The notes: generated by a model not told the origin, from the letters alone. A DNA stretch of 64,000 nucleotides from Myxococcales bacterium (GCA_030652255.1 JAUSAZ010000117.1:79621-143620), one strand, 5' to 3'. Counted from the first letter of the stretch, positions 16,895 to 25,972 are shown. Made by a program: numbers and translations.

Positions 16895-19087
16895 ATGATC
16901 TCGACCCGCTGGCCCATCGCGCTCGCGCTCTGCTCGTTGTCCCTCACCGTCGGCTGCGGCGACGACCCCGTCGGCCTTCCGCCCGCCGACGCCGGCGGCG
17001 ACGTCCCCATCGGCACCGACCTCGGCCCCCAGACCGACGCCCGCACGGACACGGGCACCCCCACCGACAACGGTACGCCCACGGACATGGGCACGCCCAC
17101 CGACGACGGCATCACCAAGGACGCCGGCGGGCCCGTAGACACCGGCGACGACGCGGGCGTGCCCTCCGACCTCGGCATGGACGGCGGCCAGGGCGACGTG
17201 CCCACGGGCGATGTCCCGGTGGCCGACGACGCCCCGGGCGACGCCCCGGCGGCGGACGTCCCCGCCGACGTCCCGACCATCATGTGCCCGATGAGCCGCG
17301 AGACCATCACCCTGCCCGCGGCCGCGCCGGTCGCCGTGATGGGCACCACCACGGGGACCGGGGTGTTCGCCAGCAACCGCTGCCAGGCCAACACCGGCGG
17401 CCCGGAGGCGGTGTACTCCCTGGTCATCACCGCGCGCACCGGGGTGATCCTCTCGACCGACAACGCGGGCACGACCTTCGACACGTCGATCTCGATCCGC
17501 CGTAGCTGCACCGACGCGGCGACCGAGCTCTCCTGCGACGACGACTCGGGCATCGGCACCGGCCGCACGGCCTCGTCGGTGCTGCGCGCCGTGCTCGAGC
17601 CGGGCACGTACACCGTCATCGTCGACGGCTTCAGCAGCGGCATGGGCACCTACGCCCTCACGGCGGCGACCTTCACCCCGGGCGCCAACACCACCTGCGA
17701 GTCGCCGCTCGCGCTCACCGTCGGCACCGCGGTCACGGCTCAGACGCTCACCGAGGTCGGCGGCCCGGGCCTCTGCGCGCCGGGCCTGCGCCCCGGGGGG
17801 CAGCGCTTCTACAGCGTGACGCTGCCCGCGGCGACGCTCGGCACCGCGGTGCTCACCCGCCCCACCGGGAGCTGGAGCCCCGCCCTGCGCGCCATCGCCT
17901 CCTGCGACGTCGCCACCTGCCTGGCCAACGTGTCGAGCTCGTCGAGCCCGGTCACGCTCTACTTTGCCAACCCGGGCGCGACGCCGCAGACGGTGGTGCT
18001 CTCTGTCGCCTCCAACGACGCCGAGAGCACGGTGACGCCCTTCGACCTCGTGGCCACCACGGCGCCCTACGTGCCGGGCCAGCTCTGCGACGCACCCGTG
18101 GTCGTGGCCCCGGGCGCGACCCTCATGGCCCAGGACGCCGCGGCGGGCGTGCGCGCCAGCAGCGCCTGCTCGGCGACGGCCGCCAACGGGGGCCAGCTCT
18201 TCTACTCGGTCACGGTGCCGGCGGGCTCGCGGGTGCCGGTGCGCGCCGTCCCCGCCGGGGCGATGGCCGCGTGGACCCCGACGCTGCGCTCCATCGCGAC
18301 CTGCACCGCCACCACCTGCCGTGACAGCAGCACGGCGGCGGCGGCCGGCTCGCCCGCGGCGCTCACGCTCACCAACGGCGGCAGCACCGCGCAGACCTTC
18401 CTGCTCTCGGTCGCCGGCAGCACCACCAGCCGCGGCACCTTCGACCTGGAGGTCGGCGCGACGGCGACGCTCCCGGGCTACACCAGCGCGCCCATCACCG
18501 CGGCCTGCGATGACGTCTCGGGCGGCGCGGCGGTCCCGTCGACCGCGACGGGCGGCGCCTACGGCGACGACACCACCAGCGCCATCGCCGACCTGCCCTT
18601 CGCCGTGCCCCTCTTCGGCGAGTCGCGCACGCGCTACTCCGTGAGCTCCAACGGCATCCTCCAGCTCTACGGCGCCACCGGCGGCAGCACGAACACCGGC
18701 TACACCAACACCGCCCTCCCCTCGTCGGGCACCCCCAACGGCATGGTGGCGGCGCTCTGGGACGACCTCCGCACCGTCGCCACGACGGCCGTGCGCGCGG
18801 CCACCTTCGGCACCGGCAGCGAGCGGCGCTTCGTGGTGCAGTGGTCGGACTTCACCTTCGGCGACCCCGACGACGAGGCCCGCGTCCGCATGCAGGTGAA
18901 GCTCTTCGAGACCACCGGGGTCGTGGAGATCCACTACTGCGACATCACCGCGGGCAACACCCGCGCCTCGGGCGACGAGGCCACCGTGGGCATCGAGAAC
19001 GCCGACGGCACCCTCGGCACGCAGATCTCGCTCGACACCGCGGGCGCCGCCGTCACCGGCTCGGGCTACCGCCTCACGCCGCGCTGA
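16895..19087 (+). CDS. Large secreted lipoprotein with beta-sandwich repeats
   Basis: The 730-residue protein has GAGGAG about 8 nt before the ATG and a lipobox LTVGC at about residue 21. A Thr/Asp/Pro-rich linker (PTDNGTPTDMGTPTDDG) runs to about 125. Then come about three beta-rich repeats of about 125 residues. Each begins near a cysteine (C-ESPLALTVG, C-DAPVVVAPG) and carries a phrase such as QRFYSVTLPA or QLFYSVTVPA, as in pre-peptidase C-type (PPC) domains. The last about 190 residues (AACDDVSGG to the end) resemble a nidogen-like or agglutinin-like domain with PFAVPLFGESRTRYSVSSNG and GMVAALWDDL. It is probably displayed on the outer membrane and binds something extracellular; no catalytic motif is seen. 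Confidence 0.8.
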   Translation: MISTRWPIALALCSLSLTVGCGDDPVGLPPADAGGDVPIGTDLGPQTDARTDTGTPTDNGTPTDMGTPTDDGITKDAGGPVDTGDDAGVPSDLGMDGGQGDVPTGDVPVADDAPGDAPAADVPADVPTIMCPMSRETITLPAAAPVAVMGTTTGTGVFASNRCQANTGGPEAVYSLVITARTGVILSTDNAGTTFDTSISIRRSCTDAATELSCDDDSGIGTGRTASSVLRAVLEPGTYTVIVDGFSSGMGTYALTAATFTPGANTTCESPLALTVGTAVTAQTLTEVGGPGLCAPGLRPGGQRFYSVTLPAATLGTAVLTRPTGSWSPALRAIASCDVATCLANVSSSSSPVTLYFANPGATPQTVVLSVASNDAESTVTPFDLVATTAPYVPGQLCDAPVVVAPGATLMAQDAAAGVRASSACSATAANGGQLFYSVTVPAGSRVPVRAVPAGAMAAWTPTLRSIATCTATTCRDSSTAAAAGSPAALTLTNGGSTAQTFLLSVAGSTTSRGTFDLEVGATATLPGYTSAPITAACDDVSGGAAVPSTATGGAYGDDTTSAIADLPFAVPLFGESRTRYSVSSNGILQLYGATGGSTNTGYTNTALPSSGTPNGMVAALWDDLRTVATTAVRAATFGTGSERRFVVQWSDFTFGDPDDEARVRMQVKLFETTGVVEIHYCDITAGNTRASGDEATVGIENADGTLGTQISLDTAGAAVTGSGYRLTPR

Positions 19088-19118
19088 CCGGCGCGCTCGT
19101 CTTCCTCCCCCAACAGCC

Positions 19119-19574
19119 TCACACGATGCTCAGGCCCTCGACCTTGAGGTGCTCGACCGTGAACCCGTAGCGCCGCGCGAGCTCGTCGGCCACGCGGGCG
19201 CGGTGGCAGTGCGTGTGGTCGGCCTCCAGGCACAGCAGGCAGCTGGGCGCGGCGCGGGCCATCGACGCCGCGTCGGCGAAGGCCTCGACGGCCTGCGGGG
19301 TGGCGAGCTGCGCCTCGACGATGCCCCAGAACGTCGCCCAGTCGCGGCGGCGGTTGGCCTGGCGCCCCTCCTTGGGGGTGCCCAGCGCGCGGAGGTGCGC
19401 GTAGCCGATGCCCTCGGCGCCGAGCGAGGCCGCGAGCACCTTCTTGGAGAAGCCCGCGCGGCGCGAGTTGGGCAGCTCGCGCACGTCGATGAGCTTCTGC
19501 ACGCCGTGCTCCTGGAGCGTGCGCAGGAGCGCGAGCTGGCCCGCGTGCTCATACCCGATGGTGTAGATCTTCAT
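19119..19574 (-). CDS. DUF488 family protein
   Basis: The 151-residue protein starts MKIYTIGYEH, the classic DUF488 opening. It also has LIDVRELPNSRRAGFSK and CLEADHTHCHRARVADEL, the conserved Cys/His phrase of the family. The ATG at 19574 is preferred over a longer frame because family members begin exactly here and a TACGCT box lies 10 nt upstream. The family is widespread and uncharacterised; the Cys-His cluster suggests a metal or redox role, which is inference. It converges with the lipoprotein gene. Confidence 0.88.
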   Translation of the reverse strand: MKIYTIGYEHAGQLALLRTLQEHGVQKLIDVRELPNSRRAGFSKKVLAASLGAEGIGYAHLRALGTPKEGRQANRRRDWATFWGIVEAQLATPQAVEAFADAASMARAAPSCLLCLEADHTHCHRARVADELARRYGFTVEHLKVEGLSIV

Positions 19575-19584
19575 GGTCGGGAGA

Positions 19585-19590
19585 AGCGTA
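19585..19590 (-). promoter_or_regulatory. TACGCT -10-like element
   Basis: TACGCT on the minus strand ends 10 nt before the DUF488 ATG at 19574. No Shine-Dalgarno is visible, so the leader would be very short. Confidence 0.4.
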
Positions 19591-19660
19591 GTACCGCGCC
19601 GCGGGAGCGCGGACGGGTTGGGTCGTGGGCCCCTCACGGCACCGGCTGCTGCGGCTACGC

Positions 19661-19801
19661 GGGGGAGAAGAAGCGCAAGGGTCGCAAGGGTCGCAAGGGA
19701 GAGACACCGGACTCAGACGCGAGGTGATCGGTTGGTGCGGCTGCGCGCCCAGCCGGTCTCTCCCTTGCGACCCTTGCGCCCCTTGCGGTTCTTCTCCCCC
19801 G
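19661..19801. repeat. Inverted repeat of GCAAGG-rich arms
   Basis: The left arm, 19661-19710, starts GGGGGAGAAGAAGCGCAAGG. The right arm, about 19753-19801, is its near-complete reverse complement and ends in CTTCTCCCCCG. The two are separated by about 42 nt. Each arm holds tandem GCAAGG(G) units. The sequence could fold into a stem of about 48 bp. A single arm also occurs at 4728-4790. It fills most of the 356-nt gap before the VWA lipoprotein gene. Confidence 0.85.
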
Positions 19802-19930
19802 ACGCCGCTCACCCAGCAGCAGGCCTATCGCCTCGGGGAACATAGCGCGGTGCCCGCTCACGCCCGCGCGCAACTTTCTCCGTAAGCCCTCAGACCTCCG
19901 CGGCGTTCTGGCCGTCAGAGGTCCACCATC

Positions 19931-21316
19931 ATGCGACGCACGCTCTTCCTGCTCTGTCTCGCGCTCTTCTCCTCCCTCGCGGCCTGCGCCGGCGCCCAGC
20001 GCCACACGCGCACCCCCGACGCCCTCTCCCTCGGCGGCGACCTCGCCAACCGCTTCGTGCCCGCCGGGGCGCGCAGCTCGCTGGTCGCCCGCATCCACCT
20101 CGGCACCGCGGCCACCGACCCGTCGGTGCACCCGCCCATCAACCTCGCCCTCGTCGTCGACACCTCCGGCTCCATGGAGGGCCGGGCCATGGACGACGCC
20201 CGCGCCGCCAGCCTCGTGCTGCTCGACGCCCTGCGCGACGGCGACCGCCTCGCCGTGGTCACCTTCGACTCCCGCTCCGAGGTGATCTTCCCCTCCGCCG
20301 AGCTCGACGCCGCGCACCGCGCCGACGCCCGCCGACGCATCGGCGCCATGCGCGCCCGCGGCACCACCGACATGGCCAACGGCCTGCGCCTCGGCGTCGA
20401 GCAGGTGGCCGCGCACCTCAACACGGCGGGCATCAACCGCGTCGTGCTGCTCGGCGACGGCGTCCCCAACGAGGCCGCGGGCATCGAGGCGATGGCGACC
20501 AGCGCAGGCCAGCACGGCATCACCATCACCGCGATGGGCCTCGGGCTCGAGTACAACGAGACCCTCATGGGCGCCGTGGCGCAGCGCTCGGGCGGGCACT
20601 TCCACTTCATCGAAGACTCCGCCGCCGTCGCCACGGCCTTCCGCACCGAGGTGCTGCGCATGGAGCGCGTCGTCGCCCGCAACGCCGTCGTCACGCTCAA
20701 CCCCGGGCCCGACGTGCAGATCGAGTCCGTGGTCGGCCACGAGGCCTCGCGCACCAACACGGGCGTGCAGGTGTCGCTCGGGGAGATCACCGAGGGAGCC
20801 ACGCGCGACCTCATCGTGCGGCTGAGCGTCCCCTCGCACCGCGCCGGCTCGCCGGTCGAGCTCATCGACGCCCGCCTCGCCTGGAACGACCCCGCCTCCC
20901 CGTCGCTGCGCTACGAGCGCGACGTCTTCCTCGGCGCCCACGCCAGCAGCGACACCGCCGAGATCGAGGGCGGCCGCAGCGCCGAGGTCGAGGCCGTCGC
21001 CGCGCAGGTGACCCTGGCCGTGGGCACCGTGGCCGCCATCCGCGACGCCCGCAACGGCAACGTCGAGCAGGCCAGCGCGCAGCTCGACCAGCTCCTCGAC
21101 AGCGCCCGCGAGGTGGCCCAGACCCGCACCACCGCGGCGTACCACCGCCAGGTGAGCAACGTCAGCTCGCTGCGCCGCGCCCTCGCCAGCGGCGGGCGCC
21201 CCTCCACCGCGAGCCCGAGCCGCAGCGTCGACGCCTCCGCGCCGTCCGCGCCGCCCACGCAGGCCGCCGTGAACTCCGCCCACGACGAGGCCCTCTCGGT
21301 CATCGACGGGTACTGA
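19931..21316 (+). CDS. Lipoprotein with von Willebrand factor A domain
   Basis: The 461-residue protein has a lipobox LAAC (C19). A VWA domain at about 70-240 has an intact MIDAS: DTSGSM (DxSxS), the threonine in GTTDMANGL, and an aspartate in LLGDGVPNEA. A beta-sandwich domain follows (about 250-345), then a helical tail with VEQASAQLDQLLDSAREV. Bacterial lipoproteins of this type (YfbK/CaAx-like) bind protein partners through a divalent metal. It probably faces the periplasm or the cell exterior. The downstream gap contains a MITE-like element. Confidence 0.85.
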   Translation: MRRTLFLLCLALFSSLAACAGAQRHTRTPDALSLGGDLANRFVPAGARSSLVARIHLGTAATDPSVHPPINLALVVDTSGSMEGRAMDDARAASLVLLDALRDGDRLAVVTFDSRSEVIFPSAELDAAHRADARRRIGAMRARGTTDMANGLRLGVEQVAAHLNTAGINRVVLLGDGVPNEAAGIEAMATSAGQHGITITAMGLGLEYNETLMGAVAQRSGGHFHFIEDSAAVATAFRTEVLRMERVVARNAVVTLNPGPDVQIESVVGHEASRTNTGVQVSLGEITEGATRDLIVRLSVPSHRAGSPVELIDARLAWNDPASPSLRYERDVFLGAHASSDTAEIEGGRSAEVEAVAAQVTLAVGTVAAIRDARNGNVEQASAQLDQLLDSAREVAQTRTTAAYHRQVSNVSSLRRALASGGRPSTASPSRSVDASAPSAPPTQAAVNSAHDEALSVIDGY

Positions 21317-21350
21317 TCCCGCCGCGCCTCCGCTCCGCAGCCCCTCCCCT

Positions 21351-21360
21351 CGCCCTACAC
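21351..21360 (+). repeat. Left 10-bp direct repeat (possible target-site duplication)
   Basis: CGCCCTACAC abuts the left end of the element at 21361 and is repeated exactly at 21657-21666 on its other side. Confidence 0.8.
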
Positions 21361-21656
21361 CTCATCGTTGCCCTCTTCGTGCGCGAACCGCTCGCAGGCT
21401 GCGGGTTCCGGGCTATCCGCACACCTTCGCGCCCCCGCTGCCGCGGGTTGAAACCCACGGCAGCCAAGGGAAAGCCCGCGGCGGGCTGGTCACTGTGCCT
21501 GGACATCAGACAGGCCGCTTGCGGCCTTCACCTTGGCTGCCGTGGGTTTCAACCCGCGGCAGCCGGGCGCGAAGGTGTGAGGATGGCTGGGGTTCCGCGC
21601 GATGGCTCGTCACCCCAGCCTGCGAGCGGTTCGCGCACAAAGAGGGCAACGATGAG
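21361..21656. mobile_element. 296-bp MITE-like palindromic element
   Basis: The ends are terminal inverted repeats of about 41 bp starting CTCATCGTTGCCCTCTT, with one internal mismatch (position 18). A second inverted pair inside (about 21436-21467 and 21531-21570) carries GGGTTGAAACCC-type sequence. The centre has two small hairpins: AAGCCCGCGGCGGGCT, and CAGGCCGCTTGCGGCCT. The 10-bp sequence CGCCCTACAC flanks both ends. There is no coding region. Inverted ends plus a perfect flanking duplication are the marks of a non-autonomous transposon moved by a transposase elsewhere in the genome. A second copy starts at 63832. It lies between the VWA gene and the Cys-rich lipoprotein gene. Confidence 0.8.
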
Positions 21657-21666
21657 CGCCCTACAC
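21657..21666 (+). repeat. Right 10-bp direct repeat (possible target-site duplication)
   Basis: This is the exact copy of the CGCCCTACAC at 21351-21360, directly after the right terminal inverted repeat. Confidence 0.8.
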
Positions 21667-21749
21667 CCCCCCCGCCCGACGAACTTCGCGCGAAGGTTCC
21701 CCTCGACCCGCTGCGGGTGCGACCATCGCACCGAAAGCGGAGGTGCCCC

Positions 21750-23858
21750 GTGAAGTCTGCGCGCGGTCGGATCTTGTACATCGTGGCGGTGACGATGGGC
21801 GGGTGCTTCGAGGCCGAGATCGGCACGCACCTCCCCGATGGCAGCACCTCGGGCGACGACCTCGGCGGAGCCCGCGCCGACGGCAGCGCCCTCGCCGACC
21901 GACCACCCGCCGATGCCCCCCCCGGGATGGACGCCTCCATCGCCCCCATGGACGCCGCCGTCGCCACCGACCGGGTGACCCCCGCGAGCGACGCCCCGGC
22001 GGGCTTCCCCGACGGCAGCGTGGTGCTCGCCGACGGCGCCGTGCGCCTCCCCGACGGGGCCGTGGTGGCGGCGCCGGTCAACGGCTGCGTGCCGATGGAG
22101 ATCTGCAACAACGGCCTCGACGACAACTGCAACGGCCGCATCGACGAGTCGTGCCCCTGCCTCCCGGGGCAGACCCAGCGCTGCTACGACGGCGCGCCCG
22201 CCGAGGCCGGCCGCGGGGTCTGCAACCTGGGCACGCAGCGCTGCGAGGGCCCCGGTGAGTTCGGCGCCTGGGGCGCGTGCATGGGGGCCGGGGCGCCGCA
22301 GGGCGTGCGCTGCGGCGAGGGCAGGGACTGGCGCTGCAACGGCGTCATCGACGAGGGCTGCGCCTGCACCCCGGGCATGACCCGCAGCTGCTACTCGGGC
22401 CCGGCCGAGACCGCGGGCCGGGGCGCCTGCCGCGCGGGCACCTCCACCTGCGCGATGACCGCGACGGGCGCGGCGTGGGGCCCCTGCGAGGGCGAGGTCA
22501 CGCCGGTGGCGGGCCAGTGCGACGGCGTCGACCGCGCCTGCGACGGGCGCCCGGAGGAGGGCTGCGCGTGCATCCTCGGGCGCTCGCGCCCCTGCTACAC
22601 GGGGCCCGCGGGCACCGAAGGGGTGGGGGCCTGCCGGGCGGGCTCGCAGGTGTGCGGCCGCGCCGACTCGGGGCGCACCGCGTGGGGCGCGTGCGTCGGA
22701 GAGGTGACCCCGACGGAGGACACCTGCGACGGCGTCGACCGATCGTGCACGGGCACGGCGTCGCGCTGCGCGTGCGTCACGGGCGCCACCCGGGACTGCT
22801 ACAGCGGCCCGAGCGGCACCGCGGGCGTGGGCCTCTGCCGGGGCGGCACGCAGCGGTGCATCTTCACCGGCGGGGCGTCGGTGTGGAGCGCCTGCGAGGG
22901 CGAGGTGACGCCGGTCACCGACCGCTGCGACGGCGTCGACCGGGCCTGCGTGGGCGCGACCACGGGCTGCACCTGCCTCGCGGGCGCGACGCGCAGCTGC
23001 TACAGCGGGCTGCCCTCGACGCTGGGCGTGGGGCCGTGCCGGGCGGGCACGCAGCGCTGCGTGGTGAACGCGGGGGCCTCGTCGTGGGGCGCCTGCGAGG
23101 GCGAGGTGACGCCGCAGCCCGACCTCTGCGACGGCATCGACCGATCGTGCTCGGGCAGCGGCACCCGCTGCGCGTGCGTCGCGACCACCACCCGGCCCTG
23201 CTACACGGGCGCGCCGGGCACCGAGGGGGTGGGCGTCTGCCGCGGCGGCACCCAGACCTGCGTGGCCTCCGGCGGAACCTCCAACTGGGGCGCCTGCGCC
23301 GGCGAGGTGAACACCAACTGCCTCCCGTGCCTCACGGCCTCCGGGAGCCCCTGGCAGATCAACCGCGCCTCCGGGCCGGTGTGCTTCGGCCGCACCTTCT
23401 CCGTGCACGGCGACCCGGGCGAGTACGCGCTGGCGTCCATTCCCCCGGAGGGCGACGGGTCGTGGACTGCGGTCGCGCGCACCGACATCGCCTTCGCCGA
23501 GTCGTCCGCCCTCTGCGGTCGGTCGTGCACCTGCCTCGACGGCGGGGAGTTCACGTTCTTCCAGACCTTCTTCGACATCCCCGTGGGCTTCACGGTGTCG
23601 TCGCTCATCGTGCGCATCGGCTCCGTCGACGACGGCGTGCGCATCACCATCCACAACTCGCGCTACCCCACGGGCATCGTCGACCCCGGCTCGTACGTGC
23701 TCCTCGGCTCCGACGGCGCGACCACCGACCTCGCGCGCTACATCGTCCCGGGGCGCAACCGCATCGTGCTCACGCACATCGACGACTGCTGCTCGGCGCG
23801 CTCCATCAGCGGCGTGTCGGTGAACCTCAACGGCGGCTCGCTCACCACCTGCCGCTGA
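21750..23858 (+). CDS. Cys-rich lipoprotein with six about 66-residue disulfide repeats
   Basis: The 702-residue protein starts at GTG, 5 nt after a strong GGAGGTG. The N-terminus contains a lipobox-like MGGC (about residue 18) and then an Asp/Ala-rich linker. ICNNGLDDNCNGRIDESC (about 113) is the MopE-like Asn/Asp/Cys motif that may bind calcium or metal. Six repeats follow (about 131-530), each with CxC, TRxCYxG, GVGxCRxGTQxC, WGACEGEVTP and CDGVDRxC. The final about 170 residues form a beta-sandwich-like domain (SLIVRIGSVDDGVRITIHN). Similar repeats occur in myxobacterial surface proteins. It is probably exported and disulfide-stabilised; the function is unknown. Confidence 0.85.
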   Translation: MKSARGRILYIVAVTMGGCFEAEIGTHLPDGSTSGDDLGGARADGSALADRPPADAPPGMDASIAPMDAAVATDRVTPASDAPAGFPDGSVVLADGAVRLPDGAVVAAPVNGCVPMEICNNGLDDNCNGRIDESCPCLPGQTQRCYDGAPAEAGRGVCNLGTQRCEGPGEFGAWGACMGAGAPQGVRCGEGRDWRCNGVIDEGCACTPGMTRSCYSGPAETAGRGACRAGTSTCAMTATGAAWGPCEGEVTPVAGQCDGVDRACDGRPEEGCACILGRSRPCYTGPAGTEGVGACRAGSQVCGRADSGRTAWGACVGEVTPTEDTCDGVDRSCTGTASRCACVTGATRDCYSGPSGTAGVGLCRGGTQRCIFTGGASVWSACEGEVTPVTDRCDGVDRACVGATTGCTCLAGATRSCYSGLPSTLGVGPCRAGTQRCVVNAGASSWGACEGEVTPQPDLCDGIDRSCSGSGTRCACVATTTRPCYTGAPGTEGVGVCRGGTQTCVASGGTSNWGACAGEVNTNCLPCLTASGSPWQINRASGPVCFGRTFSVHGDPGEYALASIPPEGDGSWTAVARTDIAFAESSALCGRSCTCLDGGEFTFFQTFFDIPVGFTVSSLIVRIGSVDDGVRITIHNSRYPTGIVDPGSYVLLGSDGATTDLARYIVPGRNRIVLTHIDDCCSARSISGVSVNLNGGSLTTCR

Positions 23859-24791
23859 TCACACGTCCGACCCGGCGAGCGTGCGCCACGCCGCCACCCG
23901 CCGCATCTCCCGCACCCGCTCAGCCACGCCCAGCAGACCCCGGTCGCGCACCCAGCGCGCGGCCTCGTCGTCCGCCGCGGCGGCGTAGAACCCGTCCGCC
24001 GTCGCCGTCGCCCGGCCCACCGCGCGAAACACCCCCGCCAGCGCGACGTGCGCCGCCGCGCCCGACGGCGCCATCGCGCCCAGCGCCCGCACCGTGACCA
24101 CCGCCGCGAGCAGGTCTTCTCGCAGGGCCTCGGGCCACGAGTAGCGCCGCGCGGCGGCGAGCAGGTGGCCGAGCGAGGCGCCGAGCACGTGCACGTCCTC
24201 GACGGTGCGGAAGGGCTTGAGGTAGCGCTCGTAGCCGTCGCCGGGCAGCAGGTCGTCGGCCGCCACGCGCACCCCCGCGAACACCGCCTGGGCGTGCTCG
24301 ATCTCCGGCGCGAAGGGCGTCTCGGGCAGCGGCGTGAGGGTGATCCCCGGGGCGTCGGCGCGCACCCGCGCGAGGCGCAGCGCGTTGCGGCCCCCGGCGT
24401 CGGACCCGACCGAGGCCACCACCAGGAGCGTGCGGGCGTGGCGGCCCAGCGTGACGAAGCGCTTGGTGCCGTCGAGGGACCACCACCCGTCGCCCATGGG
24501 GGTGAGCGCCGTGGCCATCGCGCGGGGGTGGCCGCCGCCCGCCTCGGTGGCCGCGAGCGCCGCGGGGAGCCCCGGCGGCAGCGACGGCACGAGCGCCTGC
24601 AGGGCCTGGTGGTACCCCGCCGCGAAGGCCCAGCCGAGGCGGTCGGCCGCGAAGCCCCCGCCGATGGCGCGGTCGATGGGGGTCTCGAAGCACGCCGCGG
24701 CGGACACCAGCCGTGGCCACCACGCGTCGACGGTCGCGCACGCCACGGGCGTCGCGTCGGCGGTGAGCAGGTGGGCGAGGAGGTCGGTCAT
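23859..24791 (-). CDS. Acyl-CoA dehydrogenase-like protein
   Basis: The 310-residue protein aligns by eye to the acyl-CoA dehydrogenase middle domain: ATEAGGGHPRAMATALTPMG, WWSLDGTKRFVTLG and LPETPFAPEIEHAQAVFAGV. A short helical C-terminal part carries LGASLGHLLAAARRYSW. It is shorter than usual (about 380), and I do not see the canonical catalytic glutamate region, so the fold is clear but the activity is uncertain. It could use flavin to oxidise an acyl thioester, or it could be a degenerate member. It converges with the Cys-rich lipoprotein gene (stops adjacent) and is divergent from the permease gene. Confidence 0.72.
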   Translation of the reverse strand: MTDLLAHLLTADATPVACATVDAWWPRLVSAAACFETPIDRAIGGGFAADRLGWAFAAGYHQALQALVPSLPPGLPAALAATEAGGGHPRAMATALTPMGDGWWSLDGTKRFVTLGRHARTLLVVASVGSDAGGRNALRLARVRADAPGITLTPLPETPFAPEIEHAQAVFAGVRVAADDLLPGDGYERYLKPFRTVEDVHVLGASLGHLLAAARRYSWPEALREDLLAAVVTVRALGAMAPSGAAAHVALAGVFRAVGRATATADGFYAAAADDEAARWVRDRGLLGVAERVREMRRVAAWRTLAGSDV

Positions 24792-24904
24792 GGGCGCGAA
24801 GGTCGCACCGCGCGGCGGCGGCCGTCCACCGGTCGCGCGCGGGCTGAATCGCGCGGCGTCCCGGTGGCGGAAGCGCCCGCGCGGCCCCAACGGGTACGGC
24901 GCGG

Positions 24905-25972
24905 ATGTCCACCCCCGACGAAGACCCCGACGCGGACCTGAAGACCTCGCAGTTTCGCGCCCTGGCCGCGCTCGTCGTGCTGCTCGGCGTGGTGGCCACC
25001 GCGACGGTGCTCAACTTCCTCGCGCCGCTCATCGTGGCGGCGTGGTTCGCGGGCCTCACCGCGGGCATCCGGGGGAGGCTCGCGCAGCGCATCGGCGGTC
25101 GCCACCGCGTGGCCGCCGTCGCGACCGCCGCCCTGGTGGTGGTCATCGTCGCGCCGATGGTGCTCCTGGCGGTGCCGCTCGTGAGCTTCGGGGTGCAGTT
25201 CGCGCGCGCCGTGGGCCGGGGCAACGTCGGTGAGATGCTCGCCCGCCTTACCTCCCTGGCGCCCGCCCCCAGCAACAGCGGCGCCGTCCCCGTGGTCGGC
25301 AACGGGCTCGTCCGCCGGCTGGTGGCCTCCGGCGGGCGCATCGCCGAGAGCGCCGCGTCGCTCATGGGCCAGACCTTCTCGACGGTCTCCGTGGTGGTCG
25401 CCCAGCTCTTCATCCTCGCGGTCTGCGCGTACTACTTCTCCGCCGAGGGCCCTAGGATGCTGGGCGTCGTCGAGCGCGCCTCGCCGCTGTCCCCGATGCA
25501 CTTCCAGCGGCTGCGCGAGGAGTTCATGTCCGTCGCGCGGGCGATGCTCGTCGGCGAGCTGCTCACCGCCGCCGTGCAGGGCGCCCTCGCGGGGGTGGTG
25601 TACTTCGCACTCGACATCCCCGGGGCCCTCGTCCTGACGCTGCTCACCATGGTGGTCGCGCTCATCCCGACGGTGGGCAGCGCGCTCGTCTGGGCGCCCC
25701 TCGCGGTGGCCCTCGGCCTCGCCGGGCGCACGCGCGACGCGCTCATCCTCGGGGGCTTCGGGGTCACCGTGATCGCCACCGTCGACAACGTCCTGCGGCC
25801 GTACTTCTCCCGCCTGGGCGCCGGGAAGATCCACCCCCTGCTGCTCTTCCTCGGCATCTTCGGCGGCCTCGAGGCCTTCGGCGGCTGGGGGATCATCCTC
25901 GGCCCCCTCGCCGTCGCGCTCTTCGTCGCCGCCTTCGAGCTCTACGCCCGGGAGGTCCCCACGCGGGGCTGA
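24905..25972 (+). CDS. AI-2E family transporter (PerM/TqsA-like membrane protein)
   Basis: The 355-residue protein has about seven to eight hydrophobic segments. The pattern is that of PF01594: two N-terminal helices (LVVLLGVVATATVLNFLAPL), a soluble central part, and conserved later helices with LTMVVALIPTVGSALVW and LFLGIFGGLEAFGGWGIILG, then GPLAVALF. Members export small molecules or ions; a few were linked to AI-2, others to Na/H exchange, so the substrate cannot be stated. The short acidic N-terminus is cytoplasmic. It converges with the Cys-rich lipoprotein at 25985. Confidence 0.88.
   Translation: MSTPDEDPDADLKTSQFRALAALVVLLGVVATATVLNFLAPLIVAAWFAGLTAGIRGRLAQRIGGRHRVAAVATAALVVVIVAPMVLLAVPLVSFGVQFARAVGRGNVGEMLARLTSLAPAPSNSGAVPVVGNGLVRRLVASGGRIAESAASLMGQTFSTVSVVVAQLFILAVCAYYFSAEGPRMLGVVERASPLSPMHFQRLREEFMSVARAMLVGELLTAAVQGALAGVVYFALDIPGALVLTLLTMVVALIPTVGSALVWAPLAVALGLAGRTRDALILGGFGVTVIATVDNVLRPYFSRLGAGKIHPLLLFLGIFGGLEAFGGWGIILGPLAVALFVAAFELYAREVPTRG

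Noticed and set aside
19625..19727. Basic peptide KKRKGRKGRKGE as a coding region
   Set aside because: It is the frame reading of the GCAAGG-rich inverted repeat, without a ribosome site or domain.
21495..23858. Long antisense frames and an extended start upstream of the Cys-rich lipoprotein gene
   Set aside because: The frame runs through the MITE-like element without domain content; the GTG at 21750 has a strong ribosome site and gives a lipobox.
23859..24791. Full catalytic acyl-CoA dehydrogenase
   Set aside because: The protein is short and I cannot locate the catalytic glutamate, so only the fold is claimed.
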